DNA from: Spirochaetales bacterium
GTDB taxonomy: Bacteria > Spirochaetota > Spirochaetia > DSM-27196 > SLST01
Assembly: GCA_007130265.1 (NCBI GenBank)
Contig: SLST01000197.1
Coordinates: 1-24,194 of the forward strand
Length of the DNA: 24,194 nt
Direction: 5' to 3'
A model generated the notes under the pieces. It was not told where the DNA came from, made no database searches, and saw only the letters and a program-made list of their open reading frames with translations. Made by a program: the position numbers and the translations under genes. This document shows positions 1 to 7,134 of the stretch, piece by piece (positions within the stretch are counted from its first letter, which is position 1; each line of letters starts with the position of its first letter).

Positions 1-50
1 CGCGAGAGCGAAATGCCGCCGGCGGTCGTGCGGGGAAAAGCGTCACTCAT
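1..50 (-). CDS. 5' end of a leftward gene, product unknown (partial)
   Basis: Only the first 16 codons are inside the window. On the minus strand an ATG at 50-48 opens a frame reading M-S-D-A-F-P-R-T-T-A-G-G-I-S-L-S up to the left edge. It is preceded by a perfect AGGAGG ribosome binding site at 60-55, four bases from the ATG, the strongest such site in the window. That is why a gene is called on so little protein. The short segment has no diagnostic motif and no signal peptide. A T-x-G-G-[IV]-S-L segment followed by more sequence occurs at the start of some uncharacterised sugar-metabolism proteins, but this is too little to assign a family. The gene is divergent from the reductase at 103. 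Confidence 0.6.
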   Translation of the reverse strand, partial: MSDAFPRTTAGGISLS

Positions 51-82
51 AGGGCCTCCTGGAGAAAGTCAACCGTGAGCCA

Positions 83-111
83 ACCATACCGGGAGCGAGC
101 CCGTGCGGCAA
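83..111 (-). promoter_or_regulatory. candidate sigma70-type promoter for the leftward gene at 50
   Basis: Read on the minus strand, TTGCCG (111-106) and TATGGT (88-83) are separated by 17 bp. Each matches four of six consensus bases. Transcription would begin near 76, giving a leader of about 26 nt that carries the AGGAGG site. The -35 box overlaps the GTG proposed as start of the rightward gene at 103. Matches this degenerate can occur by chance. Confidence 0.35.
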
Positions 112-1485
112 GCCCACGAGGATCTTGGACCGAAAGCGATTGCACGCGAGGATGTCCGGCAGTACCTTCCCCGGATGAAGAACCGGATGGCCGGTGGTAA
201 CGGCCGCGCTCGTTCCCACGACATCACGCTGGTAGGCGCGACCGGGTTCACCGGCGCTCTCATCGCGGAGCACCTGGCGATCCGTACGACGACGAGCCAC
301 GTCCGCCTCGCCTACGCGGGCCGCAGTCCGTCGCGCCTGGAGGCGCTGCAGAGCCGGATCGCGCGCCGCACTCGATCCTCGAACACGCCGCAGCTCATTA
401 CGGTCGATCTCAGTGACGAGGAGTCGGTGCACCGGCTCGCCGCGGACACGCACGTCGTCGTCTCGGCGGCCGGACCGTACGGCCGCCTTGGCAGCGCCCT
501 CGTCGCCGCGTGCGCACGACACGGCACCCACTACCTCGACCTCGCGGGCGAGGTGCCGTGGATCCGGCGCATGATGGCCGCCCACGAGGCTACTGCCCTC
601 GCAAGCGGCGCCTGCATCGTGCACTGCTGCGGCTTCGACTCGGTGCCGAGCGATCTTGGCGCGCTTGTGCTCACCGACGAAGTGCTCGCGCACTCCGGGC
701 GTCAGCCGGACGCCATTCGCCTCGTCTTCGGCCGAAGCGAGGGCGGGTTCAGCGGCGGAACGATTGCGAGTCTCGTCGACGTCATCACTCAGGCGCGCAG
801 CGACCCCGCGGTGAGAGACGAGCTTCACGACCCGGACAGTCTCGTGACCGGTGCTACGACCGCCGTTGCGGCGCGCCGGCGCCGCCCGTCGCTCGGGCCT
901 CGTTTCGACCGGCATCTGCGACGCTGGACGATGCCGTTCTTCATGGGCCCGATCAACGAGCGCATCGTGCGGCGCAGCAATGCGCTGCGGGGCTTCCCCC
1001 TGGGGGACGACCCGGACTATCGCGAGGTGATCTCGTTCGGACGGGGCCCGATCGCCGCGGCATCCGCTGCGCTCGCCGCCGCGGCCGGTTCACTCTTCAT
1101 GGGACTCCTCTCGTTCGGACCGACGCGCGCCGTGCTCGTCGCGACGGTGCTGCCCAGACCCGGTTCCGGACCGCGCGCGGCGGTGGAAGCACGCGGCAGC
1201 TTCCGGGTGGACATGCACGCCTACCTTCGCGACGGGAAACGGACGCGCCGGGAGCTGACGCTCACGATCAGCGGGGAGCGCGAACCGGGGTATGGGGCAA
1301 CCGCCGTCATGATCGCCGAAGGCGCGCTCCTGATGTTTGAGCGAGCCGTGCGCGGCTCAGGACCACCACCCGGATTCCAGACACCCGCCACGGCGCTCGG
1401 ACTCTCGCTCGTCGCGCGCCTGCGAGAGGCGGGAATCGGCTTTGTCGTGCAGAACCGCGAGGAAGGCGAGCGCACCGGCTTGTGA
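103..1485 (+). CDS. saccharopine dehydrogenase-like NAD(P)-binding oxidoreductase (trans-acting enoyl reductase family)
   Basis: The protein starts its conserved part with a Rossmann nucleotide-binding motif, D-I-T-L-V-G-A-T-G-F-T-G (residues 40-51). It then has the pattern of the saccharopine dehydrogenase / trans-acting enoyl reductase family: VVSAAGPYG near 125-133, HYLDLAGE near 144-151, and CCGFDSVPSD near 176-185. A hydrophobic, Ala/Gly-rich stretch near residues 307-340 is also usual in that family. Length, 460 aa from the GTG, is slightly above the roughly 400-430 of relatives. The GTG at 103 is chosen because GGGAG lies 7 nt upstream. ATG at 175 or 187 would match family N-termini better but has no clear ribosome binding site, so the start is uncertain. 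In actinobacteria relatives reduce lipid intermediates; the substrate here is unknown. Stop codon and the next start are about 40 bp apart. Confidence 0.82.
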   Translation: MRQAHEDLGPKAIAREDVRQYLPRMKNRMAGGNGRARSHDITLVGATGFTGALIAEHLAIRTTTSHVRLAYAGRSPSRLEALQSRIARRTRSSNTPQLITVDLSDEESVHRLAADTHVVVSAAGPYGRLGSALVAACARHGTHYLDLAGEVPWIRRMMAAHEATALASGACIVHCCGFDSVPSDLGALVLTDEVLAHSGRQPDAIRLVFGRSEGGFSGGTIASLVDVITQARSDPAVRDELHDPDSLVTGATTAVAARRRRPSLGPRFDRHLRRWTMPFFMGPINERIVRRSNALRGFPLGDDPDYREVISFGRGPIAAASAALAAAAGSLFMGLLSFGPTRAVLVATVLPRPGSGPRAAVEARGSFRVDMHAYLRDGKRTRRELTLTISGEREPGYGATAVMIAEGALLMFERAVRGSGPPPGFQTPATALGLSLVARLREAGIGFVVQNREEGERTGL

Positions 1486-1508
1486 CCGGGAGCCGGGCCC
1501 GGTACGAT
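1480..1508 (+). promoter_or_regulatory. candidate promoter for the beta-helix/SDR pair
   Basis: TTGTGA (1480-1485, containing the stop codon of the previous gene) and TACGAT (1503-1508) lie 17 bp apart, each four of six consensus bases. Predicted transcription start is near 1515, immediately before the AGGAGGG ribosome binding site at 1517-1523. The leader would be about 13 nt. Confidence 0.35.
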
Positions 1509-1527
1509 GGAGAGTCAGGAGGGCGGC

Positions 1528-3615
1528 ATGAGCAAGCAACGAGAGATCGAGTCGGACGACCGGGTTCGACCGACGGTAGCGGCACAGGAGTTCTACGTCT
1601 CTCGAGACGGAGACGACACGGGACCGGGCGATGCGGAAAGGCCCTTTGCCTCGCTCGAACGCGCGCGCGAGGCGGTGCGAGAGGCGCTGCGGCGCACGGG
1701 ACAACCTGCCGGCGCGGCGGGCGCGATCGCCGTGACGCTCAAGGACGGGGTCTATCCCTGCGCAACGACATTTGCGCTCGGCAGTGAGGACTCCGGGACT
1801 GCTGAGTCTCCGGTGGTCTACCGGGCCGAGAACCTGGGCGCGGCCACGCTCTACGGCGGCAGGGCGATCGAGGGGTTCACGCTCGTCGACGACGAGGCAA
1901 TCCTCGCGCGGCTCCCGCAGGAGGCCCGCGGAAAGGTCTACCAATGCGACCTCGCGGCGCAGGGAATCACCGACTACGGCGAGCTCGCGGTACGCGGGCA
2001 CGGCCAGCCGCCCTCTCCGCCCACGCTCGAGCTCTACTGTAACGGCGAGCCCATGACGCTCGCCCGCTGGCCGAACGAGGGGTTTGTCGAAATCACACGC
2101 CTCGTCGAGCCCGGCGAGAAAGGAGAACGACCGTCGGTGTTCGAGTACGAGTCGGACCGGCACTCTCGCTGGGTCGAAGCCGACGACGGGTGGCTCTTCG
2201 GCTACTTCAAGTGGCTCTGGGCCGACGGGACCGTCAGGATCGGCTCGATTGATCCTGCCGCGAGGACGCTCACGACCGCCGATGCATACGACTACCACGG
2301 CGGGATGGACACGGGCCAGGGGATCATCTACTACGCGTTCAACCTGCTCGAGGAAATCGACATGCCGGGCGAGTGGTACCTTGACCGTGACAGCGGCATC
2401 CTCTACTTCTGGCCGCCGGTCGACCCGGCGAGCGCGACGATCGAGCTTGGGATGCTCTCGGTCCCGATGATCTCGCTCGACGGGTGCGAGCACGTGCGAA
2501 TCGAGGGCATCAACTTCGACCTGGGTCGCGACGGGTGCGTGACGATCACCGACTCGAACGACTGCCTTGTCGCCGGATGCGTCGTGACACGGTTCGCCGG
2601 CAACGGCGTGTGCATCCACGGCGGGAAGCGATGCGGCATCTACGGCTGCGACATCCATACCATAGGCCGACGCGCAACCGAGGTCATAGGCGGCGATCGA
2701 GTGACGCTCACGCCCGCCGCCCACTTCGTGGAGAACTGCCGTATGAGCGATTTCGGCCGTATCGACCGGACCTACACGCCGGCGATCCAGCTCGAGGGCG
2801 TCGGGAACCGGGTCTCGAACAACCTGCTCTACGACTGCCCGAGCAGCGTCATGCGCATTGAGGGAAACGATCACCTCATCGAGTACAACGAGACGCACAG
2901 CTCGGTGCAGGAATCCGACGACCAGGGGGCAATGGAGCTCTTCTACAACCCCACCTATCGCGGGGTCGTCTTCCGACACAACTACTTCCACGACAACGGC
3001 AAGACCGGGACCGAGGGCGCGGTCCACGGCCAGGCGGCGATCAGGCTCGACGATGCGATCAGCGGCGTGCTCATCGAAGGCAATGTCTTCGTGCGCAGCT
3101 CGAACGGCAATTTCGGCGCCGTGCAGATCAACAGCGGTCGCGACAACGTGATCGGGAACAATCTCTTCATCGACTGCAAGCTCGGGGTGAGCGGAGGCTG
3201 GAGACGGGAGAACCACGTATGGAAGACGATCCGGGAAGGTACCCCGCGCAAGGACATCTACCACGAGAGCGAGCTCTATCTTGAGCGCTACCCGCAGATT
3301 GCGAGCATGATGGACGAGCCGGGAATCAACGTCGTGCGGCGCAATATCTTCTACCGCAGCGGCCCGGTCATCACCCGGGAGCCGGAGCTCTTCGAGCTCG
3401 TGGACAACCACGAGAGCGGCGATGCCGACCCGGGATTCGTCGACGCCTCACGCGACGAGTACGCGCTGCACCCGGATGCGCCGGTCGTGAGGGCGATCGG
3501 CTTCGAGCCGATCCCGACCGACCGCATCGGCCTCTATGAGCATCCGCTGCGCGCCTCATGGCCGGTGCACACCGAGCCGGTCAGGCTCCGCGACTGGCGG
3601 GACGCTGGAGCGTAG
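1528..3615 (+). CDS. right-handed parallel beta-helix protein, putative glycan-active enzyme
   Basis: A 695-aa protein. After a short charged N-terminus comes F-Y-V-S-R-D-G-D-D-T-G-P-G-D, then P-F-A-S-L-E-R-A-R-E-A-V-R, the usual entry of secreted beta-helix proteins. Next are L-K-D-G-V-Y-P (about residue 71) and DSGTAESPVVYRAE, followed by an insert domain with L-A-R-W-P-N-E-G (about 177-184). The middle (about 320-560) has repeating short beta-coils rich in Asn, Asp and Gly (for example NCRMSDF, NRVSNNLLYDC, IEGNVFVRSSNG), typical of polysaccharide lyases and beta-helix glycosidases such as GH141. The end, D-P-G-F-V-D, closes the helix. ATG at 1528 is preferred over 1507 because AGGAGGG sits 4 nt before it. 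No signal peptide is visible, so the protein appears cytoplasmic, which is odd for this class. The next gene starts 1 bp after its stop. Specific activity is not assignable. Confidence 0.82.
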   Translation: MSKQREIESDDRVRPTVAAQEFYVSRDGDDTGPGDAERPFASLERAREAVREALRRTGQPAGAAGAIAVTLKDGVYPCATTFALGSEDSGTAESPVVYRAENLGAATLYGGRAIEGFTLVDDEAILARLPQEARGKVYQCDLAAQGITDYGELAVRGHGQPPSPPTLELYCNGEPMTLARWPNEGFVEITRLVEPGEKGERPSVFEYESDRHSRWVEADDGWLFGYFKWLWADGTVRIGSIDPAARTLTTADAYDYHGGMDTGQGIIYYAFNLLEEIDMPGEWYLDRDSGILYFWPPVDPASATIELGMLSVPMISLDGCEHVRIEGINFDLGRDGCVTITDSNDCLVAGCVVTRFAGNGVCIHGGKRCGIYGCDIHTIGRRATEVIGGDRVTLTPAAHFVENCRMSDFGRIDRTYTPAIQLEGVGNRVSNNLLYDCPSSVMRIEGNDHLIEYNETHSSVQESDDQGAMELFYNPTYRGVVFRHNYFHDNGKTGTEGAVHGQAAIRLDDAISGVLIEGNVFVRSSNGNFGAVQINSGRDNVIGNNLFIDCKLGVSGGWRRENHVWKTIREGTPRKDIYHESELYLERYPQIASMMDEPGINVVRRNIFYRSGPVITREPELFELVDNHESGDADPGFVDASRDEYALHPDAPVVRAIGFEPIPTDRIGLYEHPLRASWPVHTEPVRLRDWRDAGA

Positions 3616-3616
3616 C

Positions 3617-4342
3617 ATGGCAGAGCTGACCGCATTCGTCACCGGCGCGGACCACGGTCTCGGGTACGCGCTCACCGAAGCCCTGCTCGGCCGCGGGTGG
3701 CGGGTAGTCGCCGGAAGATACGCGCCGCAGGAGTCTCGACTCGCGACGCTCGCGGCCGCGCACGATGAACGGTTGACGCTGGTCGACCTCGACATCGGCG
3801 ACCTGCGCTCCGTACGCGAAGCTGCAGAGGCAACGCTCGACCGGCGGCCGGTGATCGACCTGCTCATCAACAATGCCGCGACGCTCGGAAACGACGGACT
3901 CGAGCGACGGATCTCCGTCGGACTTCCCTACGACACGATCGCGGAGACGATCAGCGTCAACGCGCTCGGACCATTTCGCATGGTCGAAGCTCTGCTGCCG
4001 GGGATCGAGCGGTCGCGGATGCGGCGGCTCTGCTTTGTCTCCTCGGAGGCCGGATGCATCGCCCGGTCTCATAGAAGCAGCTGGTACGGGTACTCGATGT
4101 CCAAGTGCGCGCTCAACATGGGCGTCTCCATCCTGTTCAACGACCTGCGACCCGAAGGGTACGCGTTCAGGCTCTACCATCCGGGGTGGATACGGACCTT
4201 CATGAAGGGCGAGGAGGACCTGAATGCCGATCTCTCGCCGGCACAGGCAGCCGACGCAGCGCTTGGCTACTTTCTCGACGCGGAGGTGGACGAGGACCGG
4301 CTCGCGATGCGCGATCACACCGGCGCCGAATGGCCGTGGTAG
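3617..4342 (+). CDS. short-chain dehydrogenase/reductase (SDR)
   Basis: A 241-aa classical SDR. The nucleotide-binding glycine motif is T-G-A-D-H-G-L-G (residues 9-16). N-N-A is at 85-87, the active-site serine lies in V-S-S-E (141-144), and the catalytic Y-S-M-S-K is at 159-163, so Tyr159 and Lys163 are present. P-G at 189-190 follows as usual. ATG at 3617 is taken as start because GGAG (3607-3610) lies 6 nt upstream and the Rossmann motif begins at once; an upstream in-frame extension to 3536 would run inside the beta-helix gene. Only one base separates it from that gene's stop, so the two are almost certainly co-transcribed and translationally coupled. It probably oxidises or reduces a sugar or sugar acid produced nearby; the substrate is unknown. 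Confidence 0.88.
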   Translation: MAELTAFVTGADHGLGYALTEALLGRGWRVVAGRYAPQESRLATLAAAHDERLTLVDLDIGDLRSVREAAEATLDRRPVIDLLINNAATLGNDGLERRISVGLPYDTIAETISVNALGPFRMVEALLPGIERSRMRRLCFVSSEAGCIARSHRSSWYGYSMSKCALNMGVSILFNDLRPEGYAFRLYHPGWIRTFMKGEEDLNADLSPAQAADAALGYFLDAEVDEDRLAMRDHTGAEWPW

Positions 4343-4374
4343 GCGGCTTGCGGGCGCGGCTTGCGGGCGCGGCT
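4343..4374. repeat. 13-bp tandem repeat between convergent stop codons
   Basis: The unit GCGGCTTGCGGGC occurs at 4343-4355 and 4356-4368 without change, followed by the first six bases of a third copy (4369-4374). It fills the whole gap between the SDR stop (4340-4342) and the leftward gene's stop (4375-4373), whose codon overlaps the last partial copy. Confidence 0.85.
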
Positions 4375-4882
4375 ACTCCTTGCGAAAGAGCTCCTCGCTG
4401 CGTCGGATGAAGTCGCCGGGCCGCCGCGAGATCTCTTCGGCGTCCTTGAACGACAGCCCGCAGTGCGTGAGAAACTCCGTGGAGTCAAAGGATCCGTCAT
4501 CGACTTCGTGCGCGAACAGGCGTACGAGCGCGGCGCACACGCGCCGGTACGCAAGCCATTCGCCCGACTCGTAGATGAGAGGCCGCTGCGTATAGAGGGC
4601 ATTCGCGATGAGTCTGGTCTCGTGTACCGTCACGGTCTCCTCGCCATCCGCCTCGGTGGCCGTCGGCGGCCCTGCTGACAACGACGCTGCGGCACGGGTG
4701 CGCGGCGTGACTGTCCGCAGCTGTTCGAGCTCGCGTTTCTTTCCCTCGAGCTGCGTCTGCATCTCGTGCAGAAGATCCCGATCCCACGCCTTGCGGTAGA
4801 CGTGGGTAAGGATGCGGCTGTTCAGACTCGAAATCTCGGACATGACCCGCCGGATCTCGCGCATGCGGTCTTGCTTCGCCAC
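4373..4882 (-). CDS. conserved-looking hypothetical protein, helical, function unknown
   Basis: I do not recognise this protein. From the GTG at 4882 it has 169 aa. Residues 1-55 are charged and look helical or coiled-coil (MREIRRVMSEISSLNSR, then MQTQLEGKKRELEQLR). A Pro/Ala/Thr-rich linker follows, then a second helical half with ALYTQRPLIYESGEWLAY and ends in FIRRSEELFRKE. There is no signal peptide or membrane segment. The frame is open up to an ATG at 4960, but the codons between 4960 and about 4885 are much poorer in G/C at third positions and include CTA-CTA. Therefore the extension looks non-coding and GTG 4882 or ATG 4864 is preferred; neither has a strong ribosome binding site. It is divergent from the histidine kinase at 5000, so a link with that signalling pair is possible but unproven. 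Confidence 0.65.
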   Translation of the reverse strand: MAKQDRMREIRRVMSEISSLNSRILTHVYRKAWDRDLLHEMQTQLEGKKRELEQLRTVTPRTRAAASLSAGPPTATEADGEETVTVHETRLIANALYTQRPLIYESGEWLAYRRVCAALVRLFAHEVDDGSFDSTEFLTHCGLSFKDAEEISRRPGDFIRRSEELFRKE

Positions 4883-4932
4883 GACTTCTAGTAGCGAATT
4901 CGCGACCCGGCGTCCACCCCCGGTTGAAATCG

Positions 4933-4943
4933 CCCACTGTGGG
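4933..4943. promoter_or_regulatory. short palindrome in the divergent region, possible operator
   Basis: CCCACTGTGGG is a perfect 5-bp inverted repeat around a single T. It lies between the leftward hypothetical gene and the kinase promoter, 17 bp upstream of the -35 box. A regulator site is possible; the palindrome is short enough to be chance. Confidence 0.2.
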
Positions 4944-4959
4944 GGATAAAAGCGATGCA

Positions 4960-4988
4960 TTCACAGCCGCGGATTCCGATGCTATGAT
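4960..4988 (+). promoter_or_regulatory. strong candidate sigma70 promoter of the kinase/regulator operon
   Basis: TTCACA (4960-4965) and TATGAT (4983-4988) each match five of six consensus bases and are exactly 17 bp apart. TG at 4980-4981 gives an extended -10. It is the best promoter match noticed in the window. Transcription would start near 4995, only about 5 nt before the ATG at 5000 and inside the AGGAAGAG that would serve as ribosome binding site. Confidence 0.5.
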
Positions 4989-4999
4989 CAGGAAGAGAA

Positions 5000-6397
5000 A
5001 TGGACGAACACCACGGGCACATACTCGTAGCAGAAGATGAGCTGATCGTCGCCCACAGTATCCAGATGCGACTCGAACACCACGGCTATGTGGTCGACGG
5101 CATAGCGAAGAGCGGTGAAGAGGCTATCCGCATTCTCGAGTCGGCCCGTCCCGACCTCATCCTGATGGACATCCGGCTTTCCGGAGAGATCGACGGAATA
5201 GAGCTCGCCGAGCGTATCCGGCATGAGCATCAGATTCCTGTCATCTTCCTCACCGCGTATTCGGACGACGCGACACTCGAACGCGCGAAGATCACCGAAC
5301 CGTTCGGGTACATCATCAAGCCGTTCGAGACGCGCGAGCTCATCAACAGCATCGAGATTGCGCTCTACCGGCGCAAGCTGAATGCTGCGCTCCAGACCAG
5401 CGAAGCACGGTTCCGTGGTCTGTTCGAGAACGCCGTGATAGGTCTGGTTCTGCTCGACCACGCTGGCCACATCATCGAAGCGAACCGAACGATGCTCGAA
5501 CTCGTAGGGCAGCGGGGCACATCAACCGAGGCGGCACGCGAGGCGCTCAGACCGGTGATCGAGGCGGCGCATGCCCGCCGAGAGCGAGTGGAGCAGTCGA
5601 TCACGCGTCCCGGAAGGGACCGCCGGTTGCTGCAGATCAGCTCCGCCAAAATCCCCCAGGCGCCCAACTCGCCACCGTACACGGCGCTCTTCGTTGAGGA
5701 CGTCACCGAGCTCCGCCGCTACGAGCAGGACCTGCAGGATCGTCAACGAGCTCTTCGTGCGCTGTTCTTCAACGAAGAGACGATCCGCGAGCGCGAGCGG
5801 ACAAGACTCTCACGCGATATCCACGACGTACTCGGGCAGATGCTTACCGCGCACAAGATGGACCTCCACTGGATCAAGTCAGGTCACGCGGAGGAGGACA
5901 ACGCGCCCCGTGTGGACGAGATGCTCGAGCACATAGACGGGATGATCGGTTTCGTCAAACGCGTGTGCTCCGAGCTGCGCGACAGCGTGCTCGACGACTT
6001 CGGGTTCGATGTCGCTCTCAACGAGCATGTGAAGCAGTTCACCGAACGCGTCGGGGTCAGAGTAGATCTCGAGGCCTCCTGTGGAGACGACGCCCTGGGC
6101 CACGACCTCGCGGTCTCGCTCCTGCGGATAATCCAGGAGGCGCTCACAAACGTAGCGCGGCACGCAGGCGCTTCTGTGGTCAAGATTCGATGTGTGAGGC
6201 GGAGAGCGCGGATGATCTGGACGGTTGAGGACGACGGTGTGGGCTTTGACATGGCGCAGATCGACGTGGGAAGCTCGCTCGGCATCATCGGTATGAACGA
6301 GCGCGCGGCGTCCTGGGGGGGGTCGGTGGACATCGCGAGTGAACCCGGACGGGGGACCATCGTCCGGGTCGAGGCGCCGACAGGAGTCGGACCGTGA
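5000..6397 (+). CDS. sensor histidine kinase with N-terminal receiver: REC-PAS-HisKA_3-HATPase
   Basis: A 465-aa cytoplasmic hybrid kinase with no membrane segment. Residues 7-120 are a receiver: acidic pair Glu12/Asp13, phospho-acceptor Asp57 in L-M-D-I-R-L, Thr85, and Lys107 in I-I-K-P-F. Residues about 134-240 are PAS-like (SEARFRGLFENAVIGLVLLD to ALFVEDVTELRR). Then comes a NarX/DesK-type dimerisation domain with phospho-acceptor His275 in S-R-D-I-H-D-V-L-G-Q. The ATPase domain has an N-box at Asn384 (E-A-L-T-N-V-A-R-H-A), D-D-G-V-G-F (411-416) and S-L-G-I-I-G-M (427-432). ATG 5000 follows AGGAAGAG. The stop overlaps the start of the next regulator (GTGA), so this is a cognate pair. The N-terminal receiver lets another kinase control it, so it may read the phosphorylation state of the neighbouring chemotaxis system; that is inference. 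Confidence 0.93.
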   Translation: MDEHHGHILVAEDELIVAHSIQMRLEHHGYVVDGIAKSGEEAIRILESARPDLILMDIRLSGEIDGIELAERIRHEHQIPVIFLTAYSDDATLERAKITEPFGYIIKPFETRELINSIEIALYRRKLNAALQTSEARFRGLFENAVIGLVLLDHAGHIIEANRTMLELVGQRGTSTEAAREALRPVIEAAHARRERVEQSITRPGRDRRLLQISSAKIPQAPNSPPYTALFVEDVTELRRYEQDLQDRQRALRALFFNEETIRERERTRLSRDIHDVLGQMLTAHKMDLHWIKSGHAEEDNAPRVDEMLEHIDGMIGFVKRVCSELRDSVLDDFGFDVALNEHVKQFTERVGVRVDLEASCGDDALGHDLAVSLLRIIQEALTNVARHAGASVVKIRCVRRRARMIWTVEDDGVGFDMAQIDVGSSLGIIGMNERAASWGGSVDIASEPGRGTIVRVEAPTGVGP

Positions 6398-7023
6398 TTC
6401 GCGTGCTGGTGGCCGACGACCACGCGGTCGTCCGGGCTGGTCTGACGAGGATCGTGAAGGATCAGCCGACGATGGAGATCGCAGGAGAGGCCTCCACCGT
6501 CGATGAGGTACTCTCGCTCGTTCGCGAGACCGCCTGTGACGTGCTCGTGCTCGACGTCAACATGCACGGCACCACGAGCCTCGAGGCGCTCAAGTCGATC
6601 CGGGCGTCCCATCAGGGCATCGCCATCCTTGTCCTCTCCATGTACCCGGAGGAGCAGTACGCGATCCGGTTCATCAGGGCGGGCGCATCCGGCTATCTCA
6701 CGAAAGACGCTGCGCCGGACCAGCTCGTCGAAGCGATCACGCGCCTCGCTTCCGGAGGACGATACGTCACCCCGCATCTCGCCGAGATGGCGCTTTTCGC
6801 GACGCAGGAGTCCGAGCGGCCGGCGCACGAGACGCTCTCCGACCGCGAATACGAGGTCATGCTCGGCATTGCCAGGGGCAAACGGATCCGGGAGCTCGCC
6901 GACGAGCTCACCCTCAGCGAGAAGACGGTGAGCACCTACCGCACGCGCGTCCTGCGCAAGCTCGGCTGCGCGAGCAACGCCGACATCGTCGAGTATACTC
7001 TCAGCCGTGATCTCCTCGCCTGA
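6394..7023 (+). CDS. NarL/FixJ-family response regulator (REC-LuxR HTH)
   Basis: A 209-aa DNA-binding response regulator. The receiver has Asp8/Asp9, phospho-acceptor Asp54 in L-V-L-D-V-N-M, the Ser/Thr switch in L-V-L-S (79-82) and Lys104 in Y-L-T-K-D. A LuxR-type helix-turn-helix follows at about 147-205: L-S-D-R-E-Y-E-V, then L-S-E-K-T-V-S-T-Y-R-T-R-V-L-R-K-L. It starts with GTG at 6394, overlapping the kinase stop in GTGA, so the two are translationally coupled and form a HisKA_3 kinase/NarL regulator pair as expected for these families. The usual M-P-G/M-D-G after the phospho-site reads M-H-G-T-T-S, a minor deviation. Its stop is followed immediately by a perfect hairpin at 7024. Possible targets are its own operon or the che operon downstream; nothing in the sequence decides this. 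Confidence 0.93.
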   Translation: MIRVLVADDHAVVRAGLTRIVKDQPTMEIAGEASTVDEVLSLVRETACDVLVLDVNMHGTTSLEALKSIRASHQGIAILVLSMYPEEQYAIRFIRAGASGYLTKDAAPDQLVEAITRLASGGRYVTPHLAEMALFATQESERPAHETLSDREYEVMLGIARGKRIRELADELTLSEKTVSTYRTRVLRKLGCASNADIVEYTLSRDLLA

Positions 7024-7046
7024 TCTGTAGGCATTTCCCCTACAGA
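7024..7046 (+). terminator. hairpin directly after the NarL-type regulator (terminator or operator)
   Basis: TCTGTAGG (7024-7031) and CCTACAGA (7039-7046) form a perfect 8-bp stem around a 7-nt loop, beginning at the first base after the stop codon. It is followed by AAATTGTCG and not by a T-run, so it is a poor intrinsic terminator. It may protect the mRNA end, slow polymerase, or be a binding site for the regulator just encoded. Confidence 0.5.
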
Positions 7047-7065
7047 AATTGTCGTACTCCGCTGA

Positions 7066-7094
7066 TCGATAGGACGGCCCTCACACGGTAGCAT
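7066..7094 (+). promoter_or_regulatory. candidate promoter for the chemotaxis operon
   Basis: TCGATA (7066-7071) and TAGCAT (7089-7094), each four of six consensus bases, are 17 bp apart. Transcription would start near 7101. The -10 box lies in GTAGCATC, the same eight bases found at the candidate crtI-like promoter (20162-20169). Confidence 0.35.
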
Positions 7095-7134
7095 CCAGTC
7101 CAGGATGAAAGAGCATCCGACGGATGGAGAAGGC

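Noticed and set aside
1357..3411. 684-aa open frame on the minus strand
   Set aside because: It is antisense to the beta-helix gene, whose protein has clear family features. The minus frame has an Arg/Val/Asp-rich composition and no motif; long shadow frames are usual in GC-rich DNA.
5884..6828. 314-aa minus-strand frame opposite the kinase and regulator
   Set aside because: Shadow of the HATPase and receiver coding sequence; no ribosome binding site or motif supports it.
7024..7046. NarL heptamer site at the hairpin
   Set aside because: The stem does not match the TACYYMT heptamer pattern on either strand in the expected 7-2-7 arrangement, so only a general inverted repeat is claimed.
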